A DNA stretch of 64,000 bases from Macrolepiota albuminosa. Its lineage: Eukaryota > Basidiomycota > Agaricomycetes > Agaricales > Agaricaceae. A program made the translations under genes and the position numbers. The DNA is taken from positions 1 to 64,000 of the forward strand of contig JAMWFC010000134.1 of assembly GCA_027475525.1 (NCBI GenBank). The letters run 5' to 3'. Of this stretch, positions 11,761 to 22,848 are shown in pieces; position 1 is the first letter of the stretch; every line of letters starts with the position of its first letter. Under the pieces are notes generated by a model that saw only the letters and a program-made list of their open reading frames with translations, was not told the origin of the DNA and ran no database searches.

Positions 11761-12682
11761 AGCTCATTTCAAACCTGCGTGGTTGGTTCGCTTATCATCA
11801 ACAGCAACGCAGTCGCCAAGGCCATGGAATCCGTCGATCGAGCCCATTACGTGCGCAACCTCAGCTCCTCATCGCCATACGAAGACTGCCCCCAGTCAGT
11901 CTGCTCCTCTCCACATTCCCGCCTCTCACCCAACTCCAGACCAATCGGCTACGGCGCAACCATCAGCGCCCCACACATGGTCCGTCGCCCCTCTCGTCCT
12001 CTCTTCGCTATTCTCACGTGCACGTAGCACGCCTACGCCGCATCCGAACTCCTGCCCTTCCTCCGCCCCGGTGCACGCGTCCTTGACGTCGGCTCGGGCT
12101 CAGGCTACCTCGCCGCAGTATTCCACCACCTCGTCGGTCCCACCGGCACCGTCGTAGGCATCGAGCACGTCGACGAGCTCGCTCAGTGGTCGAAAGAGAA
12201 CCTCAGGCGAGACGGGCTCGGTAACGCCCTTGACGAGGGCAGGATCTTGATCGTCACTGGGGACGGGCGGGAAGGTGTGTTCCGGGTTTTTGATTTCTGT
12301 ACTTTGTGTGTTTTAACAGCAGAGTGAAGGGTACCCGTCGGGTGGTAAGCGCCTTTCGATTGAACCCAGTTGTGTGATTGCCCATATGGGTATAATAATC
12401 CAGGCCCTTATGACGCCATACATGTGGGCGCCGCTGCACCCACCACCCCGGACGAACTTGTCCAGCAACTCGCAAGCCCAGGCAGGATGTTCATCCCCGT
12501 TGGCACCTATAGTCAGTCTATCATCCATGTCGACAAGGATAAAGATGGCAAGGTGACTGAGACAGAGGTTATGGGCGTGTCCGTGAGTGTTCGTCTCGAC
12601 GTCCTAGCATTTCGTGCTGATAGGTGTATAGTATGTCCCTCTGACGGACTTGGAGAAACAGAAGCAGAGTAGGTGGCTGTGA
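11761..12682 (+). pseudogene. Protein-L-isoaspartate O-methyltransferase, 5'-truncated
   Basis: This family repairs isoaspartyl residues in damaged proteins, using S-adenosylmethionine. Exons: up to 11894, 11940-11979, 12028-12274, 12404-12582, 12632-12682. All junctions are GT-AG and in frame from the region encoding NAVAKAMESVDRAHYV onward. Seen are the family motifs P-I-G-Y-G-A-T-I-S-A-P-H-M, the SAM-binding VLDVGSGSGYLAA, and PYDAIHVGAAAP. The normal N-terminus is missing because homology to the duplicated flank ends at 11760. A possible frameshift lies near 11780. The catalytic core could be intact if an upstream start existed, but none is visible. A transcript from a captured promoter cannot be excluded. 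Confidence 0.85.
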
Positions 12683-12783
12683 GTGGTTTTTATCTTGCGA
12701 TGGTGTTGTCGAGCTATGACTTCCTAATGATGTGTCACGATCTCTTTGTTGCTCCTCATGTATTTGTATAAATGTACCTATTT

Positions 12784-13400
12784 TATCCTACCAGAGTTTA
12801 ACCTCGCAGAACACGGATTAATCTTGGAATCTTCAATACCCACTCTGACCAGACAAAACAAATCCGCATAAGCTATGGATCAACAGTGCACGCCGGTGGG
12901 ATAGATATGTGTACATCGACAGGGAGTGAAGTAAGTTCAATGGATATACAAGAGGGTAAGGACCTTGAGTACATGTCGAGGTACGATTCCCCAATCTGGA
13001 ATTCTAAAGATGACTCAGGCCACACCGTTTGTTCAAAGAACACAAGGAAAAGACCATAAAAGTAGCATGCCAGGGCTGAACTAACAGAACAGTGTTTTTT
13101 TGATACTCCAAACACAAAGATACGCACGCCTCTCATACATGGTCGCATAGTACAGTTTGGTTAACGTTGTGTACTACATACAATCTGAAATCTGAAATCT
13201 GAAATCTGGTGGTTTCAACTACCTGAGCGTTGTCTTGTCAACCTGCCAGTGAGGCGCGTTGGGGGCGTCGTGCACTTATCTAACGCGACGATCGATCCCC
13301 TGACTAGATCATGCGAACATTCTTCGTCCAGATCAGATTGAAAAAGCCTGAGTGAATTTGACGATGACATTCCTCGGTTCGGGTGCGGCGCATAGTATAA
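12784..13400. repeat. About 600-bp direct repeat E, copy 1
   Basis: Shares long collinear stretches with 14226-14870 and, in its distal half, with 22221-22845. It is CpG-richer than the other two copies. It ends in sequence resembling a promoter-proximal region of the transposase-like ORF at 13601. 12683-12783 holds the methyltransferase 3' flank with no other feature. Confidence 0.75.
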
Positions 13401-13600
13401 ATGACAGTGATGGCATTAGAGCATTTCTGCAGCGCCCATATTTTGATATTTAGCTTAAATTTGACAGTCGATAACGAAAATTTGCTTAAAATTAGCCGAG
13501 CTGCCGGTTGTTGGCCGTACCAAATTTGGCAGCGGAGATTTGAATTCCTACAGATATCTCTGGATGACTGCAACCTCGCTTTCTCGACGTCAACTCTGAT

Positions 13601-14165
13601 ATGAACGATAAAGTACGAGATCTACTGCTCACAGCAGTTTCTGTACTCTTCCCTGCGAGCCCTCAGGGATCTTCTATCAGTGATATGCTGCAATCTTCCC
13701 TCCTTGCCTATGCAGAACAAGAATCATGCGATGATCAGAGGCTTACCTTACTTTTGGAAACAGTGAATTGCAAGCCCAATGCTCCTCAACCGGAACTTGG
13801 AGGTCAGAGAATAATGGAGGAGTGGATCAGAAAGCTGGAGGACAGGGAGTGTTTATGGAGATTTCGGTGTGCCAGGATTTATCGCAGCCACCATACCTGC
13901 TGATTAGACTCCACTCACAGATTGACTGCACCGGAGATCTTTGAGATGCTGGAAGCACTGGAGATACCAGAGGAGTTTGGTATGGCCAGTAGATATTCTT
14001 TTACTGGCTTAGAAGGGTTCTGTCTGCTCTTAGCATGGTTTTGCAGTGCAGGTGACCTTTGGTCACTCTCTTTACTGTATGATCGGCCTGCTTCTGCTAT
14101 ATCAGAAGTGGTTGATGAATTGGTGGAATTCATTGATGAAAATTGGGAGCATTTATTGGGCTGCA
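13601..14165 (+). pseudogene. PIF/Harbinger-type transposase N-terminal fragment
   Basis: Two exons, 13601-13866 and 13921-14165, joined by a 54-bp GT-AG intron that keeps the frame (..LWRFR / LTAPEIFEMLEAL..). The second part resembles the region preceding the DDE_Tnp_4 nuclease in fungal Harbinger-like transposases: a segment around EGFCLLLAW, then DRPASAISEVVDELVEFI and ENWEHLLG. The DDE nuclease itself is absent. The frame runs into direct repeat E copy 2 at about 14226, so the gene is truncated. The family call comes from remembered motif similarity and is moderate. Confidence 0.55.
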
Positions 14166-14225
14166 ACTCAAAAGGTGCGAAATTCAGTAAACAATCGGAC
14201 TTCGGATATGATAACTGGCCATCAT

Positions 14226-14870
14226 CTTATCCTACAGAGTCTAACCTCGCAGAACACGGATTAATCTTGGAATCTTCAATACGCACACTTGACCAGACAA
14301 ATCCATATCAGCTAGGGATCACGCTGGTAAATCAAGTTGGATATACAAGAGGGTAAAAACCTTAGGTACGATTCCCCAATCTGAATCATACTACGTAGAC
14401 CCCACCAGTCTTTATCGGATCATCCATCGCATGGGTTATCCCACGACTCTGGGGATGTTCTACAGATGGCCCAGGCCACACTGTTTGTTCAAAAAACACG
14501 AGGAAAATGCCATAAAATTAGCATGTCAGGGCTGAACTAACAGTGTTTGTTTGATACTCCAAACACAAGGATACACCTCTCATACATGGTTGCATAGTAC
14601 AGTTTGGTTAACATTGTGTACTACAATCTGAAATCTGAAATCTGGTGGTTTCAACTACAGTGTTGTCTTGTCAACTGCCAGTGAGGTGCGTTGGGGGCGT
14701 CGTGCACTTATTTAAAGCGACGATCCCCTGACTAGATTGTGTGAACATTTCTTGTCCAGGTTGAAAAGGCCTGGGTAAGGTTTGACGATGACATTCCTTG
14801 GTTCAGGTGCGGTGCATAGCATAGCATGAATTATGACTGTGCCCGTTTACATTCGAATTGACAGCCATTT
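14226..14870. repeat. About 600-bp direct repeat E, copy 2
   Basis: Diverged copy of 12784-13400 in the same orientation, flanking the transposase fragment. It differs by substitutions, many C-to-T, and by small indels. Its position truncates the transposase frame. Confidence 0.75.
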
Positions 14871-15533
14871 TGGTGCGTCTCTCATTCATCAGTTGCTTCC
14901 TCTGCAGTCAGCTCTTCTCGCTCTAGCCCTTTGACACATACCTGAGGCCTGAAGTTTGGCACATTGAATGATAAGCATTTTTTTTTTTTCAAATGTCATG
15001 GAAAGTCATATCCCATAACAATTGAGTCATTGCGTCAGGATATATCAAAAATAGCATGGAGGTTGATGGTATTGTCATGCCGCATCACTCAGACATACCA
15101 ACGCTGAGAACATTACAACTGTATCTGCTTTGTATGGGCCATCTTGTTTCTTTGATAATCTGTAAGAGAGGCATGAAATAAGTACTGTCATGTGTCACAA
15201 TGTGAAATTTGTATTGGGTAACTTAATCCAGCCACCTTCCAACCTCAGAAAAAAACCATAGATAGATATTGTATATACAAAGATGATTCTGTACTTAAAC
15301 TATAGAAATTTAAATCTGTTGAAGTATAGAAAATCTAAAAGTGTGGAATCATAACACATTTGGTCACCCACCCATGGTTCGGTGAAATAAACCAACAAAA
15401 GTTATATAAAATTTGAGTATGCCAAACACTTTGACACATACATAGTGTCTTATATATAATTTTCCAAGGTATGAAAAGAGGTAAAAAGTCAAAGAAAGTG
15501 GATATCTCTATGTCTGGTACAAGAGAGCATGAC
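14871..15533. other. AT-rich spacer
   Basis: No supported gene. A short frame starting at 15471 (MKRGKKSKKVDISMSGTREH...) runs into the gypsy insertion at 15539. It would continue at 21959 if the insertion and one target duplication are removed. Confidence 0.4.
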
Positions 15534-16037
15534 AATACTGTAAGGGTGACCTCTAGAGGCTGTGGCTCAGTCACACAGCTGGCAGAGGGAGATCCAAAGT
15601 GTATTAGAATATATACTGACAATATCAAGGTAGCTACTCACCTGGCAGAGGGAGATCCAAAGAGAACAAGTCTAGGGATTCCCTATGCCAGGTTGGACGC
15701 TTCTGGGGCCTCTGAAGCATGGGAAACAACTGTACAGTACAACAAAACCTTAAAAACTCGAAAATTGCCTACACAAACACTTGTACAAATAAGGGGCAAA
15801 CTCTGGCAAACTCTGGCTTATATAAGCGGTCTGGAAGCGGTGCTGAGTGGGCCCACACTTGTCTGAATGGTGGCTAAAGAACCAGAGCATCTCAAGGGCT
15901 GAGAGTAGTACTAACAGATAGTATTGAAAGAATAGAAACAGTAAAATGAAATAATGTCAGAAGAAATAAGAAAATGAATGGAAGGAGAGTGAAGAGCTAA
16001 GGAGTGAGAAAAGGAAGAAATGAGGAGTCCCCTGACA

Positions 16038-19000
16038 TCACCCCCCCTCTAGAGCGCGGCGTCTCGATGTGCTGGATAGAAGTAGTTCTGGATGGCCTGG
16101 TCTACCTTGGAAAGAGAATAGAGGCCTCTGATTGCCTGGGGAGCATTGGGATGCTGTTGATAGAATTCCCGGACCAAGGCAGGGGCATGGACATTCTCTT
16201 GTGGCTCCCAGGAGATGTCCTCGATTCCATAGCCCTTCCACTTGACCTTGAACTGAAGCTTATTCCTAAAGAGTCGGCTGTCTAGGATCTGCTCCACTTC
16301 GTACTCTTCTTGGCTGTTTACCAGAACTGGTGGTGGAGGTGGCTGTGGATGTCAACCTGGGATTGGATCCTCTGGGGCTGGAGAAAGCTTCACCACATTG
16401 AAGACTGGATGGAGTCGACTCATTCCACTAGGCAGCTTGAGTCAATAGGCAAGTGGGCCTACCTGTCTTACTATAGGGAAGGGGCCTAGACGACGGTGAG
16501 AGAGCTTCTGAGAAGGTCGGGTAGTGGCAATGTCAGAGGCATCCAGGTAGACTCGATCTCCAGGCTTGTACTTAGGGGCTGGAGTTCGTCCACGATCGTA
16601 GTAGCGGGCCATGTCATCCTTTGCCTTAGCTAAAGCTGCCTTGGCTTCCTCCTGGGCTGCCTTCATCCGATCTATGAACTTGTTGACAGCTTCATTCTCT
16701 GAAGGTTGTCCATGAGGCTCGAATCCTATCCGAGGATGTTGACCAGTATCTAGAAGGAAAGGAGACATCTGGGTGGCAGCGTGTACACGGTTGTTGTACT
16801 GGAACTCTGCCTCTGGTAATAGATTGTCCCAGTCATCCTGTCATTCATTGCAGAAGAGCCAGAGATACTGTTTTAGCTCCTGGTTGACACGCTCAGTCTG
16901 GCCATCAGACTGGGGGTGGTAGGCTGTGGAAGTGTGGAGTTTGACATGGAGGAGGCGATACAGTTCTCTAGTAAACTCTGCCACAAACTGAGGTCCACGG
17001 TCTGAGACATAAGCATCTGACAACCCATGGAGCTTCCAGACATGCTTCCGGTACAGATTGGCAGCGCCCATGGCTGAGCAAGTAGTGTGTGTTGGAATAA
17101 AATGAGCACGCTTGCCACAGAGATCCACTACCACCATGATTGCATCATATCCATGAGAATCAGGTAACTCAACAATGAAGTCTACTGAGGCCACACTCCA
17201 ACGCTCAGCTGGGATAGGCAATGGATGAAGCTGTCTCATAGGAGGCTGATGACAAGGCTTAGTCCGAAGGCAAAGATCACAGGTAGAGGTGTAAGAGCCA
17301 ATATACCATGACATTTGAGGCCACCAGTAATTCTGCGAGACCAGCTCCAGTGTCTTCCATCTGCCAGGATGTCCTGCAACTTGAGAGTCATGATGCTGCT
17401 CCACAATCTGCCTCCAGAGGTCTGGCAGGTTGGGAACATAAATGCGTCCCTGAAAGGTGAGAAGACCATTCTCCAGAGACCACTCATCGGTGTGGACAGA
17501 CTTCACTCCAGTTTTCTCTCAAGCATGCAAGGCCATGGCAGCCTTAGCTACCAGATCTTCTTGAGCACCCTCCTGGTTACCTTGTCAGATGTCTTGAAGG
17601 ATGCTCACTTCTTCTCCCTGGCCAACCACACCTTCTAGAGCATGGATAGCAAATAGTTCTGGCTTCAGGAGTACAATATTGTTATTGTCACTAGTTCCTG
17701 AACCATGGTCTGCTTGCCTAGAAAGTGCATCTGGCTTACCCATGCTCCGTCCAGGTTTGTGATGCAGAGAGAAGTTGAAGTTGACCAGATACAAGGACCA
17801 TCAAGCCTGTCAGCAGTTAAGTTTCTTGGCCATCTGAAAGTACTCTAAGTTCTTGTGATCAGTCCACACCTCGAATTTATGCCTGGCACCCTCAAGGAAA
17901 TGTCGCCACTCCTCAAATGACCGAATGATAGCTAGCATCTCCTTGTCATGGATCTCATAATTTCGCTCCACGGCATTGAGACTCTTGGAGTAAAAAGCCA
18001 CAGGATGCCACTTACCATCCTCCCTTGACTGTTGAGAGAGAATGGCTCCAGTAGCAAAATCTGAGCTATCAGCTTCGACATGGAAGGGAGAGTCATCATC
18101 TGGGAATATAAGGACAGGCTTTGAAGTGACTGCCTGTTTGAGGGCATCAAAGGCTGTCTGCTGTGCTGCATCCCAGTGCCAAGGAGTGTCCTTAGTGGTG
18201 AGATCAAAGAGGGGCCAGGCATGGTATGAGAAATCCTGAATAAACCTCCAGTAGAAGTTGGTGAAACCCAGGAAGGCCTGAACCTCCTTCTTGTTCTTAG
18301 GCTCTGGCCACTCCACTACACCAGCCACCTTGACTGGGTCCATCTCAGCCATTCCATGAGAGATGATCAGTCCAAGATATTCAACCTTAGTCTGCTCAAA
18401 CTCGCACTTCTCTGGCTTAAGATAGAGCTGGTGCTGGCGAAGACGTTCCAGTACGATGCACGTAATCCGACGATGCTCCTCTAGAGTCTTGGTATAGATG
18501 AGAATATTGTCAAGGTATATGCACACAACACCTTCCACTATGAGGTCTTGGAAAATGTCGTTCATCATGGTCTGGAAGGTGGCAGGGCTATTAGTGAGGC
18601 CAAAGAACATTACCAGAGGTTCAAAGAGTCCACGATTTGTTTGGAATGCTCCCTTCCACTCATCTCCTTCTTTGATGTGCACATTGTTGTAGCCCCAGCG
18701 GACATCCAACTTGGTAAAGTAGCGCGCACCTCGGAGGTTGTTGACAAGCTCTGAAATGAGTGGTAAGGGGTAGCGATTCTTCACAGTCATTGCATTCAAG
18801 ACTTGGTAGTCCTGAACCAGACATAGAGATCCATCCTTCTTCTTAATGAAGAAGACTGGAGAGGCCATCAGAGACTTTGAGGGATGGATGCGACCAGAGT
18901 CTAAATTCTCCTGCAAAAAGGCATCAAGCTCATCCTGTTCTCTGGGAGAGAGTGGGTAGACCTTGCAGCTAGAGGGCTCAGCATTGGGTGTAAGCTCAAT

Positions 19001-20784
19001 TGCATGGTCCCACTGCTTACACTCTGGCAGGGAGTCAAATGATGCCTTAGAGAAAACATCCTCAAAGTCTTGCAGGTGATGAGGAACCACATCTCGGAAC
19101 GACTTAGGAGCAGAGTTGGCAGCAAATGCCTGAGCTAGCCGCTGGGAGGTGGTTTGGCTAGCTCTAATCTCTGCTACAGTTGGTGGAGGTCATAACGTAG
19201 TTGCATAAATCCTATCACCTGTCTTGATAGCCTGCTAGCTCTAATCTCTGCTACAGTTGGTGGAGGTCATAACGTAGTTGCATAAATCCTATCACCTGTC
19301 TTGATAGCCTCATCTGGAGACTCTGGGTCAGGAGTGCATCCAAATTCACCCTTACATCCATCTTCCATCTGGGCTTCACTCACTACACCTTGAATGTCCT
19401 TATAGAGGGCCTTTCTATAAGGGAATGCCAAGGGAGGAGGATCCAGTAGGTTGAGGTCTGCAAAGGGGAGGTGTCCAACTCGACAAGCCCAGATAGCAGC
19501 ACACTCATGGACTGACTCTCTGCGCTCCTCTCTAACTTCCTTGGCACATGTGAAACACCGTCTGTCAGGGGACCCCTCATTCCTTTCTTCTTTCACTCCT
19601 TATTTCTTCACTCTCCTTTCATTCACTTCCTTATTTCTTCTACCATTCTCTCATTTTGCTGTTACTACTTCTTCAACACTATCTGTTGGTACTATTCTCA
19701 ACCTTTGAGGTGCTCTGGTTCTTTAGCTATCACTCAGACAAGTGTGGGCCCTTCAGCACCGCTCCAGGCTGCTTAGATAAGCCGGAGTTTGCCTTTCTGA
19801 CTTCTAAAGTCCGGAGTTTTCCTCCCTTGTTTGCACACTTGTTTGGTTAGTCAATTTTCGAGTTTTTAAGGTTTTGTTGTACTGTACAGTTGTTTCCCAT
19901 GCTTCAGAGGCCCCAGAAGCGTCCAACCTGGCATAGGGAATCCCCAGACTTGTTCTCTTTGGATCTCCCTCTGCCAGGTGAGTAGCTACCTTGATATTGT
20001 CAGTATATATTCTAATACACTTTGGATCTCCCTCTGCCAGCTGTGTGACTGAGCCACAGCCTCTAGAGGTCGCCCTTACACCTATATTCTAATACACTTT
20101 GGATCTCCCTCTGCCAGCTGTGTGACTGAGCCACAGCCTCTAGAGGTCGCCCTTACACCGTCAAGGGCAGCAGCTCATGCTCACCTTACCCTTGGCCCAG
20201 TCAATCTCAGGATTGTGATCACGCAGCCAGGAGAACCCAAGTATCATGTCCTGCTTTCCTAGGCTGGTAACTGCAAAGACTGCACGCTCAGAATGAGTCT
20301 GATAACGAAGGACTAAATCCACCACTGAGTGGATGGATCCAGCTTCATTGAGCGTACCATCAATGTTATAGACTGGAATAGGGTGAGAGAGGGGACGGGT
20401 AGTGAGCTGGTGTTGTTCCACATAATGGGTGTCTAGGAAGAGTCCAGTAGCGCCACTGTCCAAGAGAGCTATGACGCTTCGAGTCTGCTGAGTGTCAGTT
20501 GTCTCAATCTCCACATTCAGACGCAGAGAGTTGGGAGAGGGAGTAGAAGCAACAACATAGCGACAGGGAAGGTGTTGTTCCCAAGCTGGGACACATGGTC
20601 GTCGGACAGGAGAAGGAGGAGAAGAGGTCTTAGCTGAGACTTGGACCAAGGGGGTATTTTGTACGTCGGAGGGGGTGCTTACAGTTTCAGTCAGAGAATC
20701 AGGAACAGGAAGCGATACATTAGAAGACTCTACTGATTGACATGTAAACTGATTAGCACCAGGCAGCAGAGGCATACAACTCAT
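16038..20784 (-). pseudogene. Gypsy copy 1 pol remnant
   Basis: Homologous along its length to the intact pol at 28487-32545. Protease, reverse transcriptase with YLDN in place of YLDD, RNase H, integrase and chromodomain segments are recognisable. It is broken by several stop codons created where the intact copy has CpG. Others breaks are a solo LTR (19563-20157) and an exact 77-bp duplication (19157-19310). The YLDD-to-YLDN change is at 18510 or so, consistent with G-to-A at CpG. It cannot make active protein. Confidence 0.9.
19563..20157 (+). repeat. Solo LTR inside gypsy copy 1
   Basis: Starts TGTCAGGGGACCCC and ends CGCCCTTACA, the reverse complement of the LTRs as they read on the plus strand at 27964-28475. 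It is flanked by CCGTC duplications (19558-19562 and 20158-20162). The intact pol has a single CCGTC at this place. It includes an exact 77-bp tandem duplication (20006-20159) that overlaps its right edge. Confidence 0.9.
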
Positions 20785-20792
20785 CCATTGCT

Positions 20793-21403
20793 CTATTGAA
20801 AACTCTCCCCTGCAGAACCAAAGGACACATCCAATGGTTCTGCTACAGCTTCCACAGGACCCAAGGACTCCTCCAAAGGTTCTGCTTCAGTCTGTACATC
20901 TGGGGAGGGGTTTCCTCGAACGTCTCGGGCAGCAAGGAGCTGGAGAAGGAGCTCCTCCTGCTCTAAAGCTGAGAGATAGCACACCTCTAACCCCTGGGGA
21001 CAATACCGAGCAAAGTGACCAGGCTTTCCACAGCGACGGCAGAGGAGAGGAAGGGAGGAATGTTGACAAGAGGCATCAACATCCATAGGTACTCCAAAAG
21101 GAAGAGGGCGTGCTGGGTGAGGAATATTGGCATGAACTGGGGAGGAGGCCCCAAAGCGAGGGACGGGGGGTGTGCCAGCCCTAACTGGAGGTGCCTGGAG
21201 AGAGGGAGGTGCTCTAAGAGGGCCTGAAGGGAATGGGAGATGGTGTCTGTGGCCTGATGTAATCCAGCAAGTTCGGTGGTGTGAAGGGTGAGGGAAGCTT
21301 GAGTGGTCTGCACCTGAGTCTCCAGAGCAAGCAAGCGACCCCAGGCATCATCCTGAGGGGCAGAAGCGTCCAGGGGAGTGTCTGAGGGGGCTGGTTGGGT
21401 CAT
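20793..21403 (-). pseudogene. Gypsy copy 1 gag remnant
   Basis: Matches both ends of the intact gag at 32554-33819 but lacks 642 bp of the capsid region. The deletion joins two GTGCTG hexamers (32871 and 33513 in the intact copy; 21110 here), which is a microhomology signature. A further 13-bp loss near 21190 shifts the frame. The C-terminal zinc knuckle CRRCGKPGHFARYC is still present. Confidence 0.9.
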
Positions 21404-21958
21404 AGAAGCAACAGAGGGGCAGGGAGTAATCCAGTGGGGGAGGGACCTAAAGGGGCAAGAGAGGGCTCAAGCAGGCTGAAGGGGGCTCCCAGACCAAAAT
21501 GTAGAGACTTGTTCTGCTGTAAGGGCAACCTCTAGAGGCTGTGGCTCAGTCACACAGCTGGCAGAGGGAGATCCAAAGAGAACAAGTCTAGGGATTCCCT
21601 ATGCCAGGTTGGATGCTTCTGGGGCCTCTGAAGTACGGGAAACAACTGTACAGTACAACAAAACCTTAAAAACTCGAAAATTGCCTACACAAACACTTGT
21701 ACAAATAAGGGGCAAACTCTGGCAAACTCTGGCTTATATAAGCAGTCTGGAAGCAGTGCTGAGTGGGCCCACACTTGTCTGAATGGTGGCTAAAGAACCA
21801 GAGCATCTCAAGGGCTGAGAGTAGTACTAACAGATAGTGTTGAAAGAATAGAAACAGTAAAATGAAATAATGTCAGAAGAAATAAGAGAATGAATGGAAG
21901 GAGAGTGAAGAGCTAAGGAGTGAGAAAAGGAAGAAATGAGGAGTCCCCTGACAAATAC

Positions 21959-22220
21959 AGGGGCTGTTGAAACTCCGCATACAGCAGAATCCTTTCAACA
22001 CAATAAAAAATGGTTTGCTTAGCTATTTATCAAGATTCTGTCAGCCTGGCCACCAAGGAGCTCATACAGGAGGCTTGTAAAGACTTGAAAATGGAGTTTT
22101 TGATTCTGTTAAACATGCAGCTAAACATTAGACACTCCCATATATAACTCCTTGGCATCGGTACAAAGGCAAGACTGAACACAAAGCCAAGGCACACAGG
22201 AAATAACTACTCCAATCTGT
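21959..22220. other. Target-site flank of gypsy copy 1
   Basis: Continuation of the sequence broken at 15538. The joined frame would read through about 43 codons and then meet a TAG at about 22019. No family is recognised and no gene is supported. Confidence 0.35.
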
Positions 22221-22845
22221 TTGTTTCAACTACAGCGTTGTCTTGTCAACTGTCAGTGAGACGTGTTGGGGGCGTTGTGCACTTATTTATCTAACACGAT
22301 GTGTTGGATGGATTGCATATCACACAGCCACTTCAGGAACGTGTCACTCCCTATTTGCCATATCACATATCACACTTGACCAGGGTCAATAAGTCTCTTT
22401 ATTCTGGCTATGGTGGCCACTAAATACATTACGACTCCATTGTTCTCAAAAGTATATATATTAGCTCTACTGTAGTTAGAACCCTCAGTCAATTATATCG
22501 GACTGAGGGTGCGTCTTTCATACTTACATAGAAATATGGTTACTGACCATACCTTAGGGATTAAACACTTACTGTTGTCCATAGGTACAGAATAAAGTCA
22601 ATTATATCGGACTGAGGGGATTAAACACTTACTGTTGTTCATAGGTCACACAATTGTAGAAGCCCGGATTCTAACACGACAATCCTCTGACTAGATCATG
22701 CGAATGTTTCTTGTTTAGATCAAAAAAGCCTGCGTAAGGTTTGACGATGACATTCCTTGGTTTGGGTGCAGTGCATAGCATAAATTATGTATGTGATTAC
22801 AAGTTTGTACTGTGCCTGTTTACATCTGAATTGCCATTTTACAGC
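22221..22845. repeat. Direct repeat E, copy 3, split by a solo LTR
   Basis: Matches the distal half of 12784-13400 and 14226-14870 on both sides of the LTR at 22302-22676. Most differences from copy 1 are C-to-T or G-to-A. It abuts the Helitron end at 22849. Confidence 0.75.
22302..22676 (+). repeat. Solo LTR (TGTTGGAT family), plus orientation
   Basis: Starts TGTTGGATGG and ends GGATTCTAACA. The flanks are CGATG (22297-22301) and CGACA (22677-22681), while the empty site in repeat E copies reads CGACG. Each flank is thus one transition at CpG away from a 5-bp duplication. A TATA-like TATATATATT lies at 22454-22463. Segment A follows, then a 49-bp GT...AG stretch (22509-22557) with a CTGAC branch-like motif, then segment B. 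An intron-less A+B copy follows, with its junction between 22617 and 22618. Confidence 0.85.
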
Positions 22846-22848
22846 TAT

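Larger units (their letters stand above)
15539..21953 (-). mobile_element. Ty3/gypsy chromovirus copy 1, CpG-decayed
   Basis: Left LTR 15539-16037, right LTR 21518-21953, flanked by the 5-bp duplication AATAC (15534-15538 and 21954-21958). The element reads on the minus strand, so the right LTR is the 5' one. The right LTR lacks about 63 bp lying between two copies of GGCAGAGGGAGATCCAAAG. Compared with the intact copy at 27964-34521 it carries many C-to-T/G-to-A changes at CpG. It also has a 642-bp gag deletion, a solo LTR in pol and a 77-bp tandem duplication. It is non-autonomous. Confidence 0.95.
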
